Assembly (NCBI RefSeq): GCF_014066305.1 | Contig: NW_023501064.1 | Coordinates: 186,001-250,000, forward strand | Direction of reading: 5' to 3' | Source of the DNA: Letharia columbiana | Lineage: Eukaryota; Ascomycota; Lecanoromycetes; Lecanorales; Parmeliaceae | Length of the DNA: 64,000 bases | In this document: positions 12,016 to 24,284 of the stretch, one piece after another | Position numbering within the stretch: the stretch's first letter is position 1 | Layout: each line of letters opens with the position of its first letter | Notes under the pieces: generated by a model | The model's input: only the letters and a program-made list of their open reading frames with translations | The model's database searches: none | Told to the model about the DNA's origin: nothing | Program-made: the position numbers and the translations under genes

Positions 12016-12744
12016 TCAGCTCCTTGAGAGACAAGTACAGAAGCTCCATAGGCACGGGCGGGCCTTTGCTCATCACGAAATTAGGATGCCGCACAGTATG
12101 ATCAATCCATCGCGATGGAGATTGGCTAAAAGCCGTCGCTCACCATAGGCAATAACGTCTTTCGACATTTCTGGCTCAATTGCAGGCATGCATCATTTCC
12201 CGCATCATCAATGGTATCTAAGATTAGCGTTGCACGGAGCTGGGGAAAGACAGGATTGACAATGCTTGGCGTCTCACTTGGTTTCCTTTTGCAATTAGCT
12301 TGCCTTACTCTGTAAATGCTTGATATCATTATCTTAAAGTAATTCATGAGAAAACAAATCCTCGTGGTTTGAGAGCATGCGCGCTTCGGTGTCGTTTAAA
12401 TAGAAGGTAATTTTTACCTTTTTTTTATCTTTAGGCCATTGACTCTTGCGTTGGCCTTTGCGTCCTGTATAGTTGATGGAGATTTGGTAGGAATTTGATA
12501 GATTTGGGTGGGGGAAATTCTTTTATTCATGCGCGCTAAAGCGCCCTCCTTCGGTACTTTATCTTCGTCAATATCGGGCCGATGATGATCCGGTATCTCA
12601 GCCCTACTCATATTAAAGTTGACCGAGGGGACCTTGTTGCCCTTCCACCTTGTGAATAATTCGCCCAGCATGCAGAGCGGTGTTGCCGGCGCATAGATTA
12701 CCTACAAATCCCCTGTCCTAAGTTTACGATCACTCTTCATCGGA
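12016..12744. other. intergenic region between itc1 and SGF73
   Basis: 729 bp. Only a short minus-strand frame (12414-12671, 85 codons from an ATG, lysine-rich end) is open. It has no family resemblance and no splice support, so I do not call it a gene. A small hairpin-forming GCGCTAAAGCGC lies near 12534-12545. Confidence 0.35.
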
Positions 12745-14141
12745 ATGGCTTCTACGGAGCCCAGCCGCAGAGGTATGTGCAAGCGTCACCTAGATCATCC
12801 CCAGAGAATAGCTCACAGTGAATGCACAGCATCCATAGCTTCGAGCTCCGAAGTGAGCTTGGTAGACCTAGCTGCCGGCAAGAATTCGGTACTCAAGAAG
12901 GATAAGTCCACTGGAGGAGTGAAGTTGAAGAAGTCGATTGCGAAGAAAACAAAACCCAAGGATACTGAGAGCAATGGTGAGTCGCGACCAGATCAGTGCA
13001 CCTTTTATCGAACCATTGCTTCTCTAAAAATGTTTCACCAGGGACGAAGACAGGTGGCAATACTCGAAGTCCTTCTCCAGATTCCCCAGCCGTAAATGGC
13101 ACCGGATCGAAAGCTGGAGACATTCAAGGCCTCGCCAAGTGCTACTACTGCAAGAAACCTTTGCCCGAGTCCGCCGTCGCTTCTCATGCCCAACTATGCG
13201 ATAAGAGGAAAGAGACAAATCGTAAGAAGAAGGAAGCAAAAGAAGCCAAGGCCAAGGATGCCAAAGCGAAGGAAGCTGCCGAAGAGAAAGACAAAGACGG
13301 TGACTCCGTAATGGGCGAATCCATAACGGCCGGCCAACGTGATCTCGAAGCGGGGGAAGGCGGCAGCGGGTCCACCAAAAAGCCACCCAAGAAGTCTGCC
13401 TCCAAAGCCTCTGTCGACGGTCCCAAGAAATCCAAGAAGCGGAAAGCAGACGGCGAAGGCGACAAAGAGCCTAAGAAAAAGAAACTCAAAAAAGACGAGC
13501 CTCCTAAGCCCAAGCTCCCCAAACCCAAAGGACCCGTAAATGTCGAGCGGCAATGCGGCGTCATGCTACCGAACGGCGGTTGCTGCGCTCGCTCTCTAAC
13601 CTGCAAATCCCACAGCATGGGCGCCAAACGTTCAGTCCCTGGCCGCAGTCTACCATACGATCAGCTGCTGGCTATGTATCAGAAGCAGAACCAGGCGAAG
13701 ATTCAAAAAGCGGCATTGGAGGCGAAGGCGCCGCTGCTGGACGATGGGCCGCCGGAGGGGCCGGTCGATAGTGATGAGGAGAAGGATACGGTGATGGCTG
13801 CGATTGCGAGGGTGAGGCCGATGCCGTTGGACCAGCACGTCTTTGTGCCGACTGCGATGAAGTATAAGCATATTCGGATGAAGGAGATGTTAGGGAATGC
13901 CTTGGGGTCCAGGGGGTCGGGAGGAGGGGGGTTGTTTGGGGGAGGGAATAGGGAGCAGGGGGTCTCTGATGGCGCCATGCCGGGTCCTCCGGCGGTGGGT
14001 GCTGGTGGCGAAAACATGACTGGGGAGGGGCCGTCGAGGAAACCGAGTCTGGCTCAGCAGGCGCAGGGGAGAACAGCTGGTGGAAGTACAGCGGTGGCGC
14101 CTGTGAGGAAGGCAAGTGTTGCCAGCGCTGGGAATGCATAA
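12745..14141 (+). CDS. SGF73: SAGA complex deubiquitinase-module subunit Sgf73 (SCA7 domain)
   Basis: Model of 424 aa with exons 12745-12772, 12830-12976 and 13042-14141. A zinc-knuckle-like [20 protein letters not shown] lies near residues 91-110. It is followed by a long lysine/glutamate-rich linker and a SCA7 domain at about 222-275 with the Cys/His pattern [20 protein letters not shown] and [14 protein letters not shown]. In yeast, Sgf73 (ataxin-7 in animals) anchors the Ubp8 histone H2B deubiquitinase to SAGA; the zinc-binding part near the N-terminus matches that contact region. The C-terminus is glycine-rich and poorly conserved. Introns of 57 and 65 nt restore a continuous frame. The gene follows itc1 on the same strand, so two chromatin genes sit together. 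Confidence 0.9.
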
Positions 14142-14559
14142 AGGCTTGAGATAACGGGGTAATGGGATTAAGCCTTCATCATGTCTTGAAGAGAATGATC
14201 TGGGATGTTAAGGGCGCAGAGGTGTCAGGGAAGATACCCACGGTCGCTTGCATTTGCTTTGCCTCATGCCTGCAATGAGTTCCTGTTCCTGAAGATAGAT
14301 AATGTTAGAACAATAGTAGCATCTGGGGAAGTCTATTCATTCAAGAATAGAATGTCTCTCGATATCAATCGCTTGGTGGTCTAAGTGGTATCTCGTCTAG
14401 AAATCTGCATGGCTCGTAATGCTCGCGCTAAAGCCATCGATAGCCTGCCTCATCTACCGTAACACACACCAAGCATGAATCTCCTTTCTATGACGGCGTG
14501 CAGCGGTGTGTCAATCGAGGGGAGACAAACCAAGCACATTCCTTATACCTTAGCGCAAC
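14142..14559. other. convergent 3' region between SGF73 and AsnRS
   Basis: 418 bp with no open frame of note. A tRNA A-box-like string lies near 14370-14385, but no B box follows. The sequence probably carries the two 3' UTRs. Confidence 0.4.
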
Positions 14560-16391
14560 TCATGGTGTGCAGCGGCCGGTGAATCGAGGATAAAGACAAC
14601 ACTCCCGCACCGTGTGTCGACCGCACATCCAAGCCAGAAAACGCTCGAGGCCCAAGCCGTAGCCGCCATGGGGAGATGTGCCGTACCTATGTACATATTC
14701 AGCATGTCCGAAAAGCTGCGCGGTCAGAAAAGCTCAAGGACTCACTTTCTCTGATCCGTGTACCAATAATAAGGCTTCGGATCAATACCCTCTCTCTGGT
14801 ACGCAGCCATCAGCTCTTCGTAATCATCCATGCGCATACTTCCACCGACTACTTCTCCAACGCCCGGCATCAAACAGTCCACGCTCTCGGTCACTCTCAA
14901 GTCCTGGGGATCTTTCTTCATGTAAAAGGCTTTGATAGCGACGGGGAAATGGGTCAGGAATATGGGGCGGTTGATGATATCGGTCATCCTGCGCTCCGCG
15001 GCCTCGGCAATGTCATCGCCAAATTCATGTGGCTGGCCCTCTTCATTCTTAATGTCATGTTCGCGCAGCCAGGTGATAGCATCAGCGTATCTCATGCGCA
15101 TGAATGGCCTCTCTGGGACTGTGAATTGAGGGTTGAGGTCGTACACAAGCTTGCTGATCTTCGGATCTGCAAGAGCATGCTGGACGACCTGGCTCATCAC
15201 GAGCTCGAGATGAACAAGAAGATCGTCGAAAGAGATGAAATCGAGTTCGGCCTCTATGTGTGTATATTCGGAAAGATGGCGACGAGTAGAAGATTTCTCT
15301 GCACGGAAAGATGGCGCAACGCAGAAAACGTTACCGAGAGAGGGCAGGCAGGTCTCGAGATAGAGTTGTGAAGATTGGGTGAGGTACGCTTTCTCGCCGT
15401 AGTAGTTAAAGTCAAAGAGGGTAGCGCCGCCTTCAACTTGGGTTTGTACCATGCAAGGGGGAGTAACTTCGAGGCAGCTGGGGATGATTTCATATTCATA
15501 GGTGTGACGATAGGCACGGAGGAGAGCGGCACGGACTCTCATGACGGAAGATGAGATCTCGCCACGAAGGACAAGGTGGCGGTTGTCCAGAAGGGTTTGT
15601 GGGTCAGCATCTGGGGCTGCGCGAGTGGTTATAGCTTCTTTTTCGCCAGCGGCTTTGCCGATTATTTCATAGTAGTCGGCGTGGAGCTCTCGGTCGTCTG
15701 GTGCGTGCTGTCCTGGAGGCACCTCCCACATCTCGCCGTAGACCTCCATGGACGTCTCTTGAGTGAGTGTCAATGCGTCGTATGTCTTGGTCAAGTCGCC
15801 CGTGAGGACGCACTGGAGAAAGCCGTATCCATCTTGGAGCGTAATGAAAATGACATCCTTTTGCGTACGGAATCTGTGCACACGCCCTGTGACTTTTACT
15901 CTCGAGCCTCGACCCTCCGCGTAGTCCACATCCTTTTCGCTGGTGCCCTTCCTCAGCTTCACGAGCGCTGGATCTTTCTCGTTGAGTCGTATCTTGAACG
16001 CCTTTGGCAGCTGAGGGTCCTCTTTAATCCGGACTTCCATTGCTTCTTGCAGCGCTCGTTGTCTCTTTTCCTGTTCCGACTTCTCTCGTACAGCCAAGTC
16101 ATTGCCTTTGGCTTGCTTTCTCTTGTGCTGTTCATACAGATTGCTGCATTTCTTCAGGGCGGACTTTGTAGCTGGCTTCCATTCCTTACGAGCTTCAGGA
16201 TCGCCATCCTCGCTGACAGGTCCAGTTTCAGACTTGCGTGTAAGATACTGCGGGCCATCTTTTTGGGATGGTGGGTGTTGTATATGCGCGAATAGAAGGC
16301 TTTTGTACGGCGATGTCTCTGAACCGTCTGCTGAAGGATCATCTTTGCCAATGTCTTCATCGACATGTATCTTTCCACCGGCGGTAGCCAT
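14560..16391 (-). CDS. DED81: cytosolic asparaginyl-tRNA synthetase
   Basis: Model of 590 aa with exons 16391-14746 and 14686-14560. It is a class IIb aminoacyl-tRNA synthetase that charges tRNA-Asn in the cytosol. An N-terminal lysine-rich extension is followed by an OB-fold anticodon-binding domain (about residues 145-240) and the catalytic core. Motif 2 is [20 protein letters not shown]. Motif 3, [10 protein letters not shown], lies in the short last exon, so the 59 nt intron is essential for a complete enzyme. The protein ends RFTGRCTP, typical of eukaryotic AsnRS. The start is the ATG at 16391 (MATAGG); the frame upstream holds only a TTG. The gene shares a 220 bp divergent promoter with the GT69 gene. 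Confidence 0.95.
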
Positions 16392-16611
16392 ATTGTGCGC
16401 AGTCAATAGTTTGAAGGAAAGAAAAGTGTGAGGGAAGAGTAATAATATTCTTGAGACTCATCATTGGCTTGAACTTTCGGGAAACTGATTCACTAAAATC
16501 CGCTGCCAAGACTTGGTCATGCTTTCAGGCCACGACGACTCCATTTGCGTTGACCACCATTCATTTGGCCCTCTGGCTATTCTCTTAGGGAGACACACAT
16601 GATGATTCGGT

Positions 16612-18213
16612 ATGCCGCAGCGCCCAGTCTACTCTGATGAGTATGAGCTCGCTGGCCGCGACTCGTATGACTCTGATGATATTTACGATGAAGCCGACTT
16701 TCAGTCGCAACTCTTCTTCGATTTAGACGAAGCCGACTTCCAGTCGCGAGGACAGACAAGTCCTTCCTACATTAATCGACCGACATCTGTCGCTTGGAAA
16801 GTACTCTCTTCGATCAATCCTCTACGCCTTCAAAGTATCTTCGTTCGAAATGCGCATTCGCGAACGCATTCCAAACTTCCGCATCGTCCTAGGCTAGCCT
16901 TTCACAGACCCTCTCTCCGATCATTTTGCAGCTGCTATGCCTTTGTTGGCATTCTCCTGGCGCTGGTCTTATTCACTGCGCTCTTTTCAGAGCCTTCATA
17001 CACAAAACCACCGGCTCATTACCAGTCTTTGAAAGCACGGATTGAAGGCTCCGAAGATTATGGGCGCGCAAATCCAGAGAATCAAAAGATCTTCATCGCT
17101 GCTAGCATATACGATGAAGGTGGCCATCTTCTTGGGGGAGCATGGGGGGAAGCGGTGCTGAAGCTCATCAATATACTTGGCAATAGAAATGTGTTCTTAA
17201 GCATTTATGAGAACACCAGTGGTGAAGGCGGCCAGGTTGCTCAATTCAAGTTCGAGAGGAGAGTCCAATGTCAGCACAGTATGGTTCTCGAAGATTCGCC
17301 GCCCCTTGAAGAGCTTCAGCGTATCAGGCTTCCCGATGGGTCTGAACGGACCAAGCGAATCGCCTACTTGGCAGAAGTCCGCAACAGAGCTCTTTTGCCT
17401 TTGGTCGAACATCCTGAAATCAAGTATGACAAGCTGTTGTATCTGAACGATGTCGCGTTTGATCCCACAGAAGCTGCTCAGCTGCTCCTATCAACCAATA
17501 TGGACGAGCACGGCAATACTGCCTATCGTGCTGCTTGCGCCGTGGATTTTATAAATCCTTTCAAATTCTACGACACTTTTGCTACTCGAGACCTGGAAGG
17601 TTACAGCATGGGTGTCCCCTTCTTTCCGTGGTTTACAAACGCTGGCAGTGGCAGTAGCCGACGAGATGTACTTGCAGGCAAGGATGCCGTAAGGGTCAAG
17701 AGCTGTTGGGGAGGGATGGTAGCTTTTGATGCCAAACCTTTCCAAGCTAATCCACCACTACGATTTCGAGCAACGCCTGATACCTATTGGGACGCATCTG
17801 AATGCTGTTTGATCCATGCAGATCTCTTGGATCAGAGTACTTTCGATGCAGACGGCGACTACGTGGGTGTGTACATGAATCCATTCATCCGCGTTGCATA
17901 CAGTAATACGACTCTGCCTTGGATTCGAAAAGTTCAACGTGTGGAGCGCCTCTTTACAATTCCGCACAATGTCATAAATCATCTAGTCGGACTTCCTTGG
18001 TTCAATCCACGCCGGACCGAGGTAGCAGGGTCACAAGTAGAGGAAAAGGTGTGGGTGGAGGACAAGAGCCTGAAAGCAGGTGGATCGTTCCAGAAGGAGT
18101 CTAGGGAAGCTACACGAGGTGGGTACTGTGGAATGAGGACGTTACAGCTCATCAAGGAGAGTCAACGGGATGGGGAGAAGAACTGGGAGACCATGCCTGT
18201 ACCTCCGGGATGA
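16612..18213 (+). CDS. CAP59/CMT1-family alpha-1,3-mannosyltransferase (GT69)
   Basis: A single-exon gene of 533 aa. The N-terminal 105 residues are cytosolic; the motif DEADFQS occurs twice, 12 residues apart. One membrane anchor follows at about 108-126 (type II topology, probably Golgi). The lumenal domain matches the fungal CAP59/cryptococcal mannosyltransferase family: FIAASIYDEGGHLLGGAWGE, IAYLAEVRNRALLPL, YDKLLYLNDVAFDP, RAACAVDFINPFKFYDTFA and SCWGGMVAFDAKPF. The acidic residues in the LNDVAFDP block probably bind the metal and sugar nucleotide. The family makes alpha-1,3-mannosyl links on cell-wall or capsule glycans; the exact acceptor in this organism is unknown. Lack of introns is unusual beside its neighbours. 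Confidence 0.85.
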   Translation: MPQRPVYSDEYELAGRDSYDSDDIYDEADFQSQLFFDLDEADFQSRGQTSPSYINRPTSVAWKVLSSINPLRLQSIFVRNAHSRTHSKLPHRPRLAFHRPSLRSFCSCYAFVGILLALVLFTALFSEPSYTKPPAHYQSLKARIEGSEDYGRANPENQKIFIAASIYDEGGHLLGGAWGEAVLKLINILGNRNVFLSIYENTSGEGGQVAQFKFERRVQCQHSMVLEDSPPLEELQRIRLPDGSERTKRIAYLAEVRNRALLPLVEHPEIKYDKLLYLNDVAFDPTEAAQLLLSTNMDEHGNTAYRAACAVDFINPFKFYDTFATRDLEGYSMGVPFFPWFTNAGSGSSRRDVLAGKDAVRVKSCWGGMVAFDAKPFQANPPLRFRATPDTYWDASECCLIHADLLDQSTFDADGDYVGVYMNPFIRVAYSNTTLPWIRKVQRVERLFTIPHNVINHLVGLPWFNPRRTEVAGSQVEEKVWVEDKSLKAGGSFQKESREATRGGYCGMRTLQLIKESQRDGEKNWETMPVPPG

Positions 18214-18591
18214 ATAGATGGGTGAGAGATTCCGATTCGTACCTTGCATAGCGATCGGGGCGTTGATATACCCTTTTGACAAGAATTATTTGCATGATTG
18301 CTAAAGTACTATGTGAATGTTGATGACCACTTTAAAAAGATCCCCCGTAACCATTGCTGCTACGGGAAAAGGAAAACAACAAACGCGCTAATTGTGTCCA
18401 TTCACTGCCATCAACCTCATGAATCCACAACACCAACACCATCACACCATTTCACCTTTCACCTTTCACCTTTCACCCTCCCATTTCCACCTTCCGTCTT
18501 CCATCTTCCATCTTCCATCACTCATCAAATACCCAGTGCTCGCCGTGAAATTTCTTCCTACTAAGACACTGCCATCATCACAAATTCCAGC
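18214..18591. other. promoter and leader upstream of the RRM-tail orphan
   Basis: 378 bp. The last 150 bp are strongly pyrimidine-rich on the plus strand and contain short tandem repeats, annotated separately. No gene is visible. Confidence 0.4.
18450..18520 (+). repeat. tandem pyrimidine heptamers in the 5' leader
   Basis: About four copies of a TTTCACC heptamer are followed by about three copies of CTTCCAT, ending about 70 bp before the ATG at 18592. CT-rich leaders are common near fungal transcription starts; the ordered heptamers suggest replication slippage. Confidence 0.7.
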
Positions 18592-20578
18592 ATGGCCTTG
18601 GACGACGCTGAGAGTGTTCGGCGCTTCATCTCGCAAATGAAGGGCCAGCCTACTCAACATGACCAACCTGATCAACCTGATCAACTAGCCAACGGACACG
18701 GCCCAAGCGCTGATACTGTCGCTGACGGTAAGCATATCTCTGAGGGCAATGAGTCCCAAGGAGAAGATGCGAAAACCGCTCCACATGCTAGAGTCGCCGC
18801 TCAGAATCACTACGACCGAACGTCACCAGATCCCCACCCTAAACCAAGCCCTCATATCAGTGGCCTTACAGCCCCGTATAACACACCAAAAACTGCAGCG
18901 TCGAGTCCACGCCTGCCTGCCGTTAACAATCACAACCAAGACGTCGCCGACGCTTTCTCCGACTATGTGAACAACATGCGTGGCCGTCCTTTGAGCGAAT
19001 CCATGTGGGCTCCGCCATCTGCACGTTATAAGCCTTCGATGCCTAGGGAAGCACCTGCTACGAAGGTCCTAACATCTATCAACGCCATTGAACCAAACCC
19101 AGCTATGAACGATACTTTCCATAGGATGTCCTTCAAAGCCGCTGACCCCAACCACAATGTCGGCGAGAACTTGATTGGTGACCACGTTACACAATCTCTC
19201 TTCTCCAAGACATCGCCTTCATCAGTCAACAAGTCCTCACTTCTGGTGGACAAGGTCCCTGAAGATAAGGTAGATAATGTTCTTGTAAAGCTCGAAGCGG
19301 CGAGCGACGAGGCCTTCGAACCCCCAGCTCACACTGACGTGGTCGAGAAAGAGAACGACACACACTCAACATCCAAGGCTTACCTACCGCCTCACTTACG
19401 GACAGTGCGGAATTCTAGCCAGAAGTCTGATTTCAATACACGGGTCCCTGCCCAGAAAGCAAACAAATTCAGTCCATCAAAATCATCACCGACAGCTCCA
19501 TCTTCAGATCAGAACCCTGCTCCCTCCGAGCCCACTGTCGAGGCTGAGACGACCGCGCCATGCCCTGGGGGGCTTTCCCCGGATGTGACGAGCAAAGCCG
19601 CTGACTCTAACACCGTCAAGGATGCCGTTCGAGCTGCTACCACGGGCGTTGAACCCCAGGTCATCACCGGTCCAGTGGGTGCGAAGCCCCTGAAAGGTGC
19701 ATCCGAGAGTGAGAATCTTGAGCACAAGACGTTCTTCAACGCCTGGCCAAAGCTGGAGGAGAGAAGTAAACCTGGTGTGTGCTCCCACAGCTCTTCCCTT
19801 CCAGTGGTCGCTAACCCGCAAGCAGCCGCCAAGGTACGCAAGGTCATCATCAAAGACCTCCCTCGTGGCTCGACAGCTACCTTCGTAGCGTCGCTTGTGT
19901 ACGGTGGACCCATCGAAGAGATCCACGTTCGCTCTTCCGCCGCTGGAGATCTCTCGGCAGCCATCCGGTTCATGGACGCAGGAGACTGCATGAGATTCTA
20001 CGAGGAGACCTCCAATGGCCTCGTCTACCGGAAAGATGCCAAAGGCCGCGAGCTTGTCCTATTTGTCGAGCTCTCCCCAGATGTCGATGTCGTCGGTGGC
20101 TTGCTGCAGGGGTGGATCGTTTCCGGGGTTACGCGCTGTGTACGTGCCGTGGGGGTCGAGGCGGAGTGGGACATGGACGGACTTGAAAAGATCGCGGAGA
20201 GAAAGAATCGAAAGGTGGAAAAGATTGTTGACGGGCGAAATCCCGGCGGTGTGAGTACCGACGTTGGTTCCTTCCCACTACAGTACTGAAATCATTGCGG
20301 CAGGCACGTTCGGTCATGTTCCGCTTCTGTAGAGTCGAGGACGCAGTCCAATTCAGAGCCGCACTTTCCCGGGATGAGGAATGGGAGCACTGCAATATCC
20401 ATTACGCCGCAGACCCGTGGGTACACTCCTTCTCTCGCTTCAGAACCGCGGGCTGACTTATTGAAACAGGTGTGCTATCGCTGTCGGGGTGCACTTCGAC
20501 GGGCTAATCGCCGTTGCCAACACACCTAGCAATGTTTGTGATGAGAGTGATCAATTTACGAATGCGGCCAATTGTTGA
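18592..20578 (+). CDS. orphan fungal protein with RRM-like C-terminal domain
   Basis: Model of 626 aa with exons 18592-20250, 20304-20416 and 20470-20578. The first 400 residues are low-complexity and rich in Ser, Pro, Asp and His, with short patches such as SDYVNNMRGRPLSESMWAPP and KAYLPPHLR. The last 200 residues look like an RNA-recognition-motif fold: a first strand KVIIKDLPRGST, a strand EEIHVRSSAAGDLSAAIRFM, then VMFRFCRVEDAVQFRAALSR and a final CAIAVGVHFDGLIAVA. Introns of 53 nt each join the C-terminal exons; the second uses the donor GTGGGT at 20417, which restores the PCAIAVG reading. I do not recognise a named family. An RNA-binding role is inferred only. Confidence 0.7.
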
Positions 20579-23500
20579 GCAAAGTGGAGAAGTGATGATC
20601 AAATCACCACTGCTTTTACCAATGTACGATAGGAAGTTGAGCATACGTGAAAGGAGGCAAATTCCGTTCAATAGCTTTTCGAATGCCGGCGCCCTACTCT
20701 ACAGGCACGACGGGAACTCCACGTTCGGACTGCGGTAAACTCAGATAGATGCAGCCAACAAGCAAGATTTGACTTCCAACTGATGATGATCCATCAAGCG
20801 GAATCCATGCCCTCTAGAACGTCATGACCAGATAGGTAGATGCGTTGAGAAGTTGCCATCTAAATATACCGTACATCTAACATCCAACACGTCCCTGAAG
20901 AAGTTCGCACCTTGTAAGCTGAAGAAAGAGTACGGATGGGCCGGGCCTCCTCGACGGTTACCGAACCAACTATCGACCAAGGACGCAAAGCCAGACGAAA
21001 CAGACTTGGGCCCATCTACGCTATCGGTACCGGATGCCTGGTTCGACCGAAGAGTTCTCACCGCTGCTGCCTACTCGACGCCATCAATAGTGTTGGCAAG
21101 GGGAGCAGCCCAAGAGCACATGTTGTATTTGGAATCGCCAGGATAGAAAAGCAAAATTCGCCACGGCAAGGAATTGCAACAACAACAACAAAAACAATAA
21201 AGTAATAACAGTCAGCCCCAGACCCACCAATCGACCAGTCAAAATGCTTGCCAGAGATTCCTGGCACGTGGCTGACGCACCACCAAATCAATTTCTTCAA
21301 TTTTTGTTTCCTTTTTTTCTTGACAGCCAATAACTTTTACTTTTCTTTTACCTTTTTTTGCCTTTTCGGCGTATCTCTCTCAAGCCCGAACGACATGTTT
21401 GCAGAAGATGTGCAAGCCCACGTGGTTTGTGGTAGCACACCTTATGCACCTCGGTCCTTGCTGCAGGCTTTCTAACTTTTCCAAGCCGAAAGGATGGGGG
21501 GGAAAAGGAGGGGGGAGTGGAGCCGAGGGATGGGCCAAATCATGATCCTTGCATTCCTTGCATTCCTTCCCATTCCTATTACATTTTCTTGCTGGCTGTC
21601 AGCCTGTCAGGACTGCATGACACCGTTTCCTTTGCGTTTCGTTTGCGTTTCGTCAGCCATAAAAGTATAATCCTTCCAAAAAACTGCGGCTACGCGGCGC
21701 CACAATTTCCTCATTGGCCATTGGCCCATTGACTCAGTGCTTCCTGCGGCGCTTAGGTACATATACCCAAGTGCGATAACGCAATAGCTCCCCTCATCCC
21801 GCAAATGACTCGAGAGTTGCTGATTCTGAAGGATCATATGATACGTCACCGGGACATCCTCCCTCTCGTGGTGCTTTGCAGGTAGATGCTGCACATTTGC
21901 TGCCTGCCAAGTTGAACCGGCAGCAGGGGGAGGGCGAATGGAAAGCAACGTAACGTGTCGCAGGAGATGCTCGGATAGAAGCACCATCAGCCCTGTCATG
22001 TCCATAGTGCGGAAGTCTCCCATATGACATATGCAGGGTGATGCAGCCAAACGCTGGATTGCGAACAATGAAAAAGAGCGATACGCGAAAAGAGGGGAGA
22101 AATAGGCCAGGCGCGCAACAAGCCGAAAGGTCACAAACCGGTTTTCTGACGTGCATTGAGAGCTGAGAGGAAGGATTAGGGTTACCTTTGCCTTTCTTAG
22201 TGCTGAAGGATTGAGAAGAGGAGGAGATGCGGCAAGGGGTCGACTTCTTTAAGGCTCCTTCATCTTGACATGGCTTGCACACGGGCCACACGGGCTGAGC
22301 CAGAAGGCCGGGAGCGGCATGAGCGTCCTGAGCAGGCTTCAGGGCGGTAGTCCTGCGCACAAGGGTCGATGCCCTCCCTCGGGGTGAGATGGTCGAGTCG
22401 GGAGACGTCAGCCGCAGACTGTGGGATTGAGAAGATAGAATCGAGAAGAAGATGACGTGGGCGGATTTCCAACATGACTTGTATCACAAGTACGGGGCTT
22501 AGACCAACGTCGGTCAAGATAGAACTTCCGCATGGACCAAGCCGCGACAAATTTAGGAACTTTATCAAAAATGATTGTTGGTTGTTCCTCACAAGTTACC
22601 TCCATACGCTTCCATGTCGGCGCGTAGAGAAGCAACATGAGTGGAACGGTGAAATCTCGCGGCGGCGCGCCAAAATCCTTAAGTCTAAGTAAAAGGATCT
22701 ACACGGCACGGCGTGGGAGTGGGACGTCTTGAGATCTGCAACATGAAACGGAAAGTCTCACGGTGAACGCCCGCAACACATGCGTGAAGGTCGGAAAGGA
22801 TGACCAAGTTGGTACAGCTGAGGGCTGAACCCGATCATCATCCCGAGCACACTATGTGGCTATACTGGGCCATCTCTCTCCTGCAGGCTATAAAGGAAGA
22901 CCGAAAATGGGAAATGGGAAAAGAGATAAGGAGGACACAGCATGACAGCTAACATGCCCCTGGCAGTGGGACTCGTGTGGCCGATAAGGTCTCAGCTGTC
23001 TTGTTTCGCCTGAACCTTGGGTTTGGGTACACGTCAAATCAAAGACGTGGGCGCTGATGTGACCTAGCCATGCGATGCAGCCATGGAGTCATGCATGGAA
23101 CTCGTGCGCACGCGGGGCTGCAGATGCCTGCCGGCCTATCACCGCCGGGCAGTCTCTCCAAATCATGCAGACCTGCACAGGCCCTGTCAGGCCGTTTGGC
23201 CAGCATTGCTGGCACAAGAGTCGCGCGGAAATTACCGCAGTAGCATCCAATGGGCGACAGACGATACATGAAACCCTCCTCTCATGCTCCCGTGGTTGGC
23301 GCGTGTTCTCAATTGGATAAGTAGGTATGGACTACTTGAGGAAATGCGTCTTACTATCCATTAGTTGCAGAAATAGGTCCACCTGGGATCCTTGCTCTAT
23401 CTAACAGTGATGGGTGGGTAGACTCGAGCTAAGCCTGTTTGGGTCGAATATTTGTTTGGATATTGCTTCAACGACTGTGAACCCTCGCGTACATGTGAGC

Positions 23501-24284
23501 TGGACGTATGAGAAGACGGAGACTCCGATTTTGGCCATTCCCGAGGCCAGTAGTCGCTCATTCTGCACCTTTTCCCATGCTCCCTTACTGGCCGAACATG
23601 CATCAAATTCCGGCTAAATTTGACCTGGGCTGTACCCAGATCTATAGATATTCGTCAATGACCCCTCAAATCCTTGCGCCTTCTGCCATTTCTTCCACCG
23701 GTCCCTCAATAGCTTAGTAGGGTAAACAGGCGCTCACGAGCGTAGAAGCACAGCAGGAAATCGACAGAACGCAGTGACTAACCCGAGCATCTGTTGGTAG
23801 ACCATTTCTCTCGTCCAATCATTCTTGGACTCCTTGCTAGCGACCGACCAGGGACTATTATCCACTCTATGCTCGACTGACGGATAATTTCGCTGAGTCC
23901 CGCTTCCCCAACGACAATTGCGGCAAGTGACCGCGTTGAAGTGGTCGGCAGAGATCCTTCGTCGTCACCTGCTACCCGTAGGAGTTGTTTTGGTTTCAGC
24001 GAACCAGATTCCTTACCAGACATTGCTGTGGACACCCCCACAGCCTTGAAGCACAGCTCCGGAAATACAACCCTAGATCCTGCATGCAAGCCCCAGATCC
24101 TGGCTAAGGCGACTCTTGGTCCTTTTGCAAGCGCTTCGCTTCTCTGCTGCATCTTTGGTACAGGAGTGGATCTGCTTGCTAAAAGGTGCTCTTTCCCGCG
24201 TGCATGACCGCCAGCCTGCCAAGCTTTAGATCCAGCTTCGAGACATCTTTCAGCATCCACACTTTTACGCCAGCGTCTTACATC
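20579..24284. other. 3.7 kb gene-poor region
   Basis: Several frames of 70-190 codons are open here on both strands, but they overlap one another and none shows a recognisable family or consistent splicing. Plus-strand pyrimidine tracts (about 21290-21365) and short direct repeats near 21540-21570 and 21630-21652 look like promoter or leader sequence. A TATA-like CTATAAA lies near 22888. The base composition is not AT-rich, so this is not a RIP block. It may be a long regulatory region or long 5' UTR of the SANT-like gene, or hold a noncoding transcript. Confidence 0.35.

Noticed and set aside
12414..12671. 85-codon minus-strand frame with ATG upstream of SGF73
   Set aside because: Ends in a run of lysines from an A/T tract, no similarity recognised, only 73 bp from the SGF73 start.
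13184..13627. Long minus-strand frames opposite SGF73
   Set aside because: They mirror the Lys/Glu-rich linker; the plus strand carries conserved SCA7 residues.
14359..14430. tRNA-like A box (TGGTCTAAGTGGT)
   Set aside because: No B box and no cloverleaf can be drawn in the following 80 bases.
15576..16295. 240-codon plus-strand frame opposite AsnRS
   Set aside because: Shadow of the conserved AsnRS coding sequence.
23778..24260. 160-codon minus-strand frame next to the SANT-like gene
   Set aside because: No recognisable family, and a competing plus-strand frame covers the same bases; composition alone is not enough.
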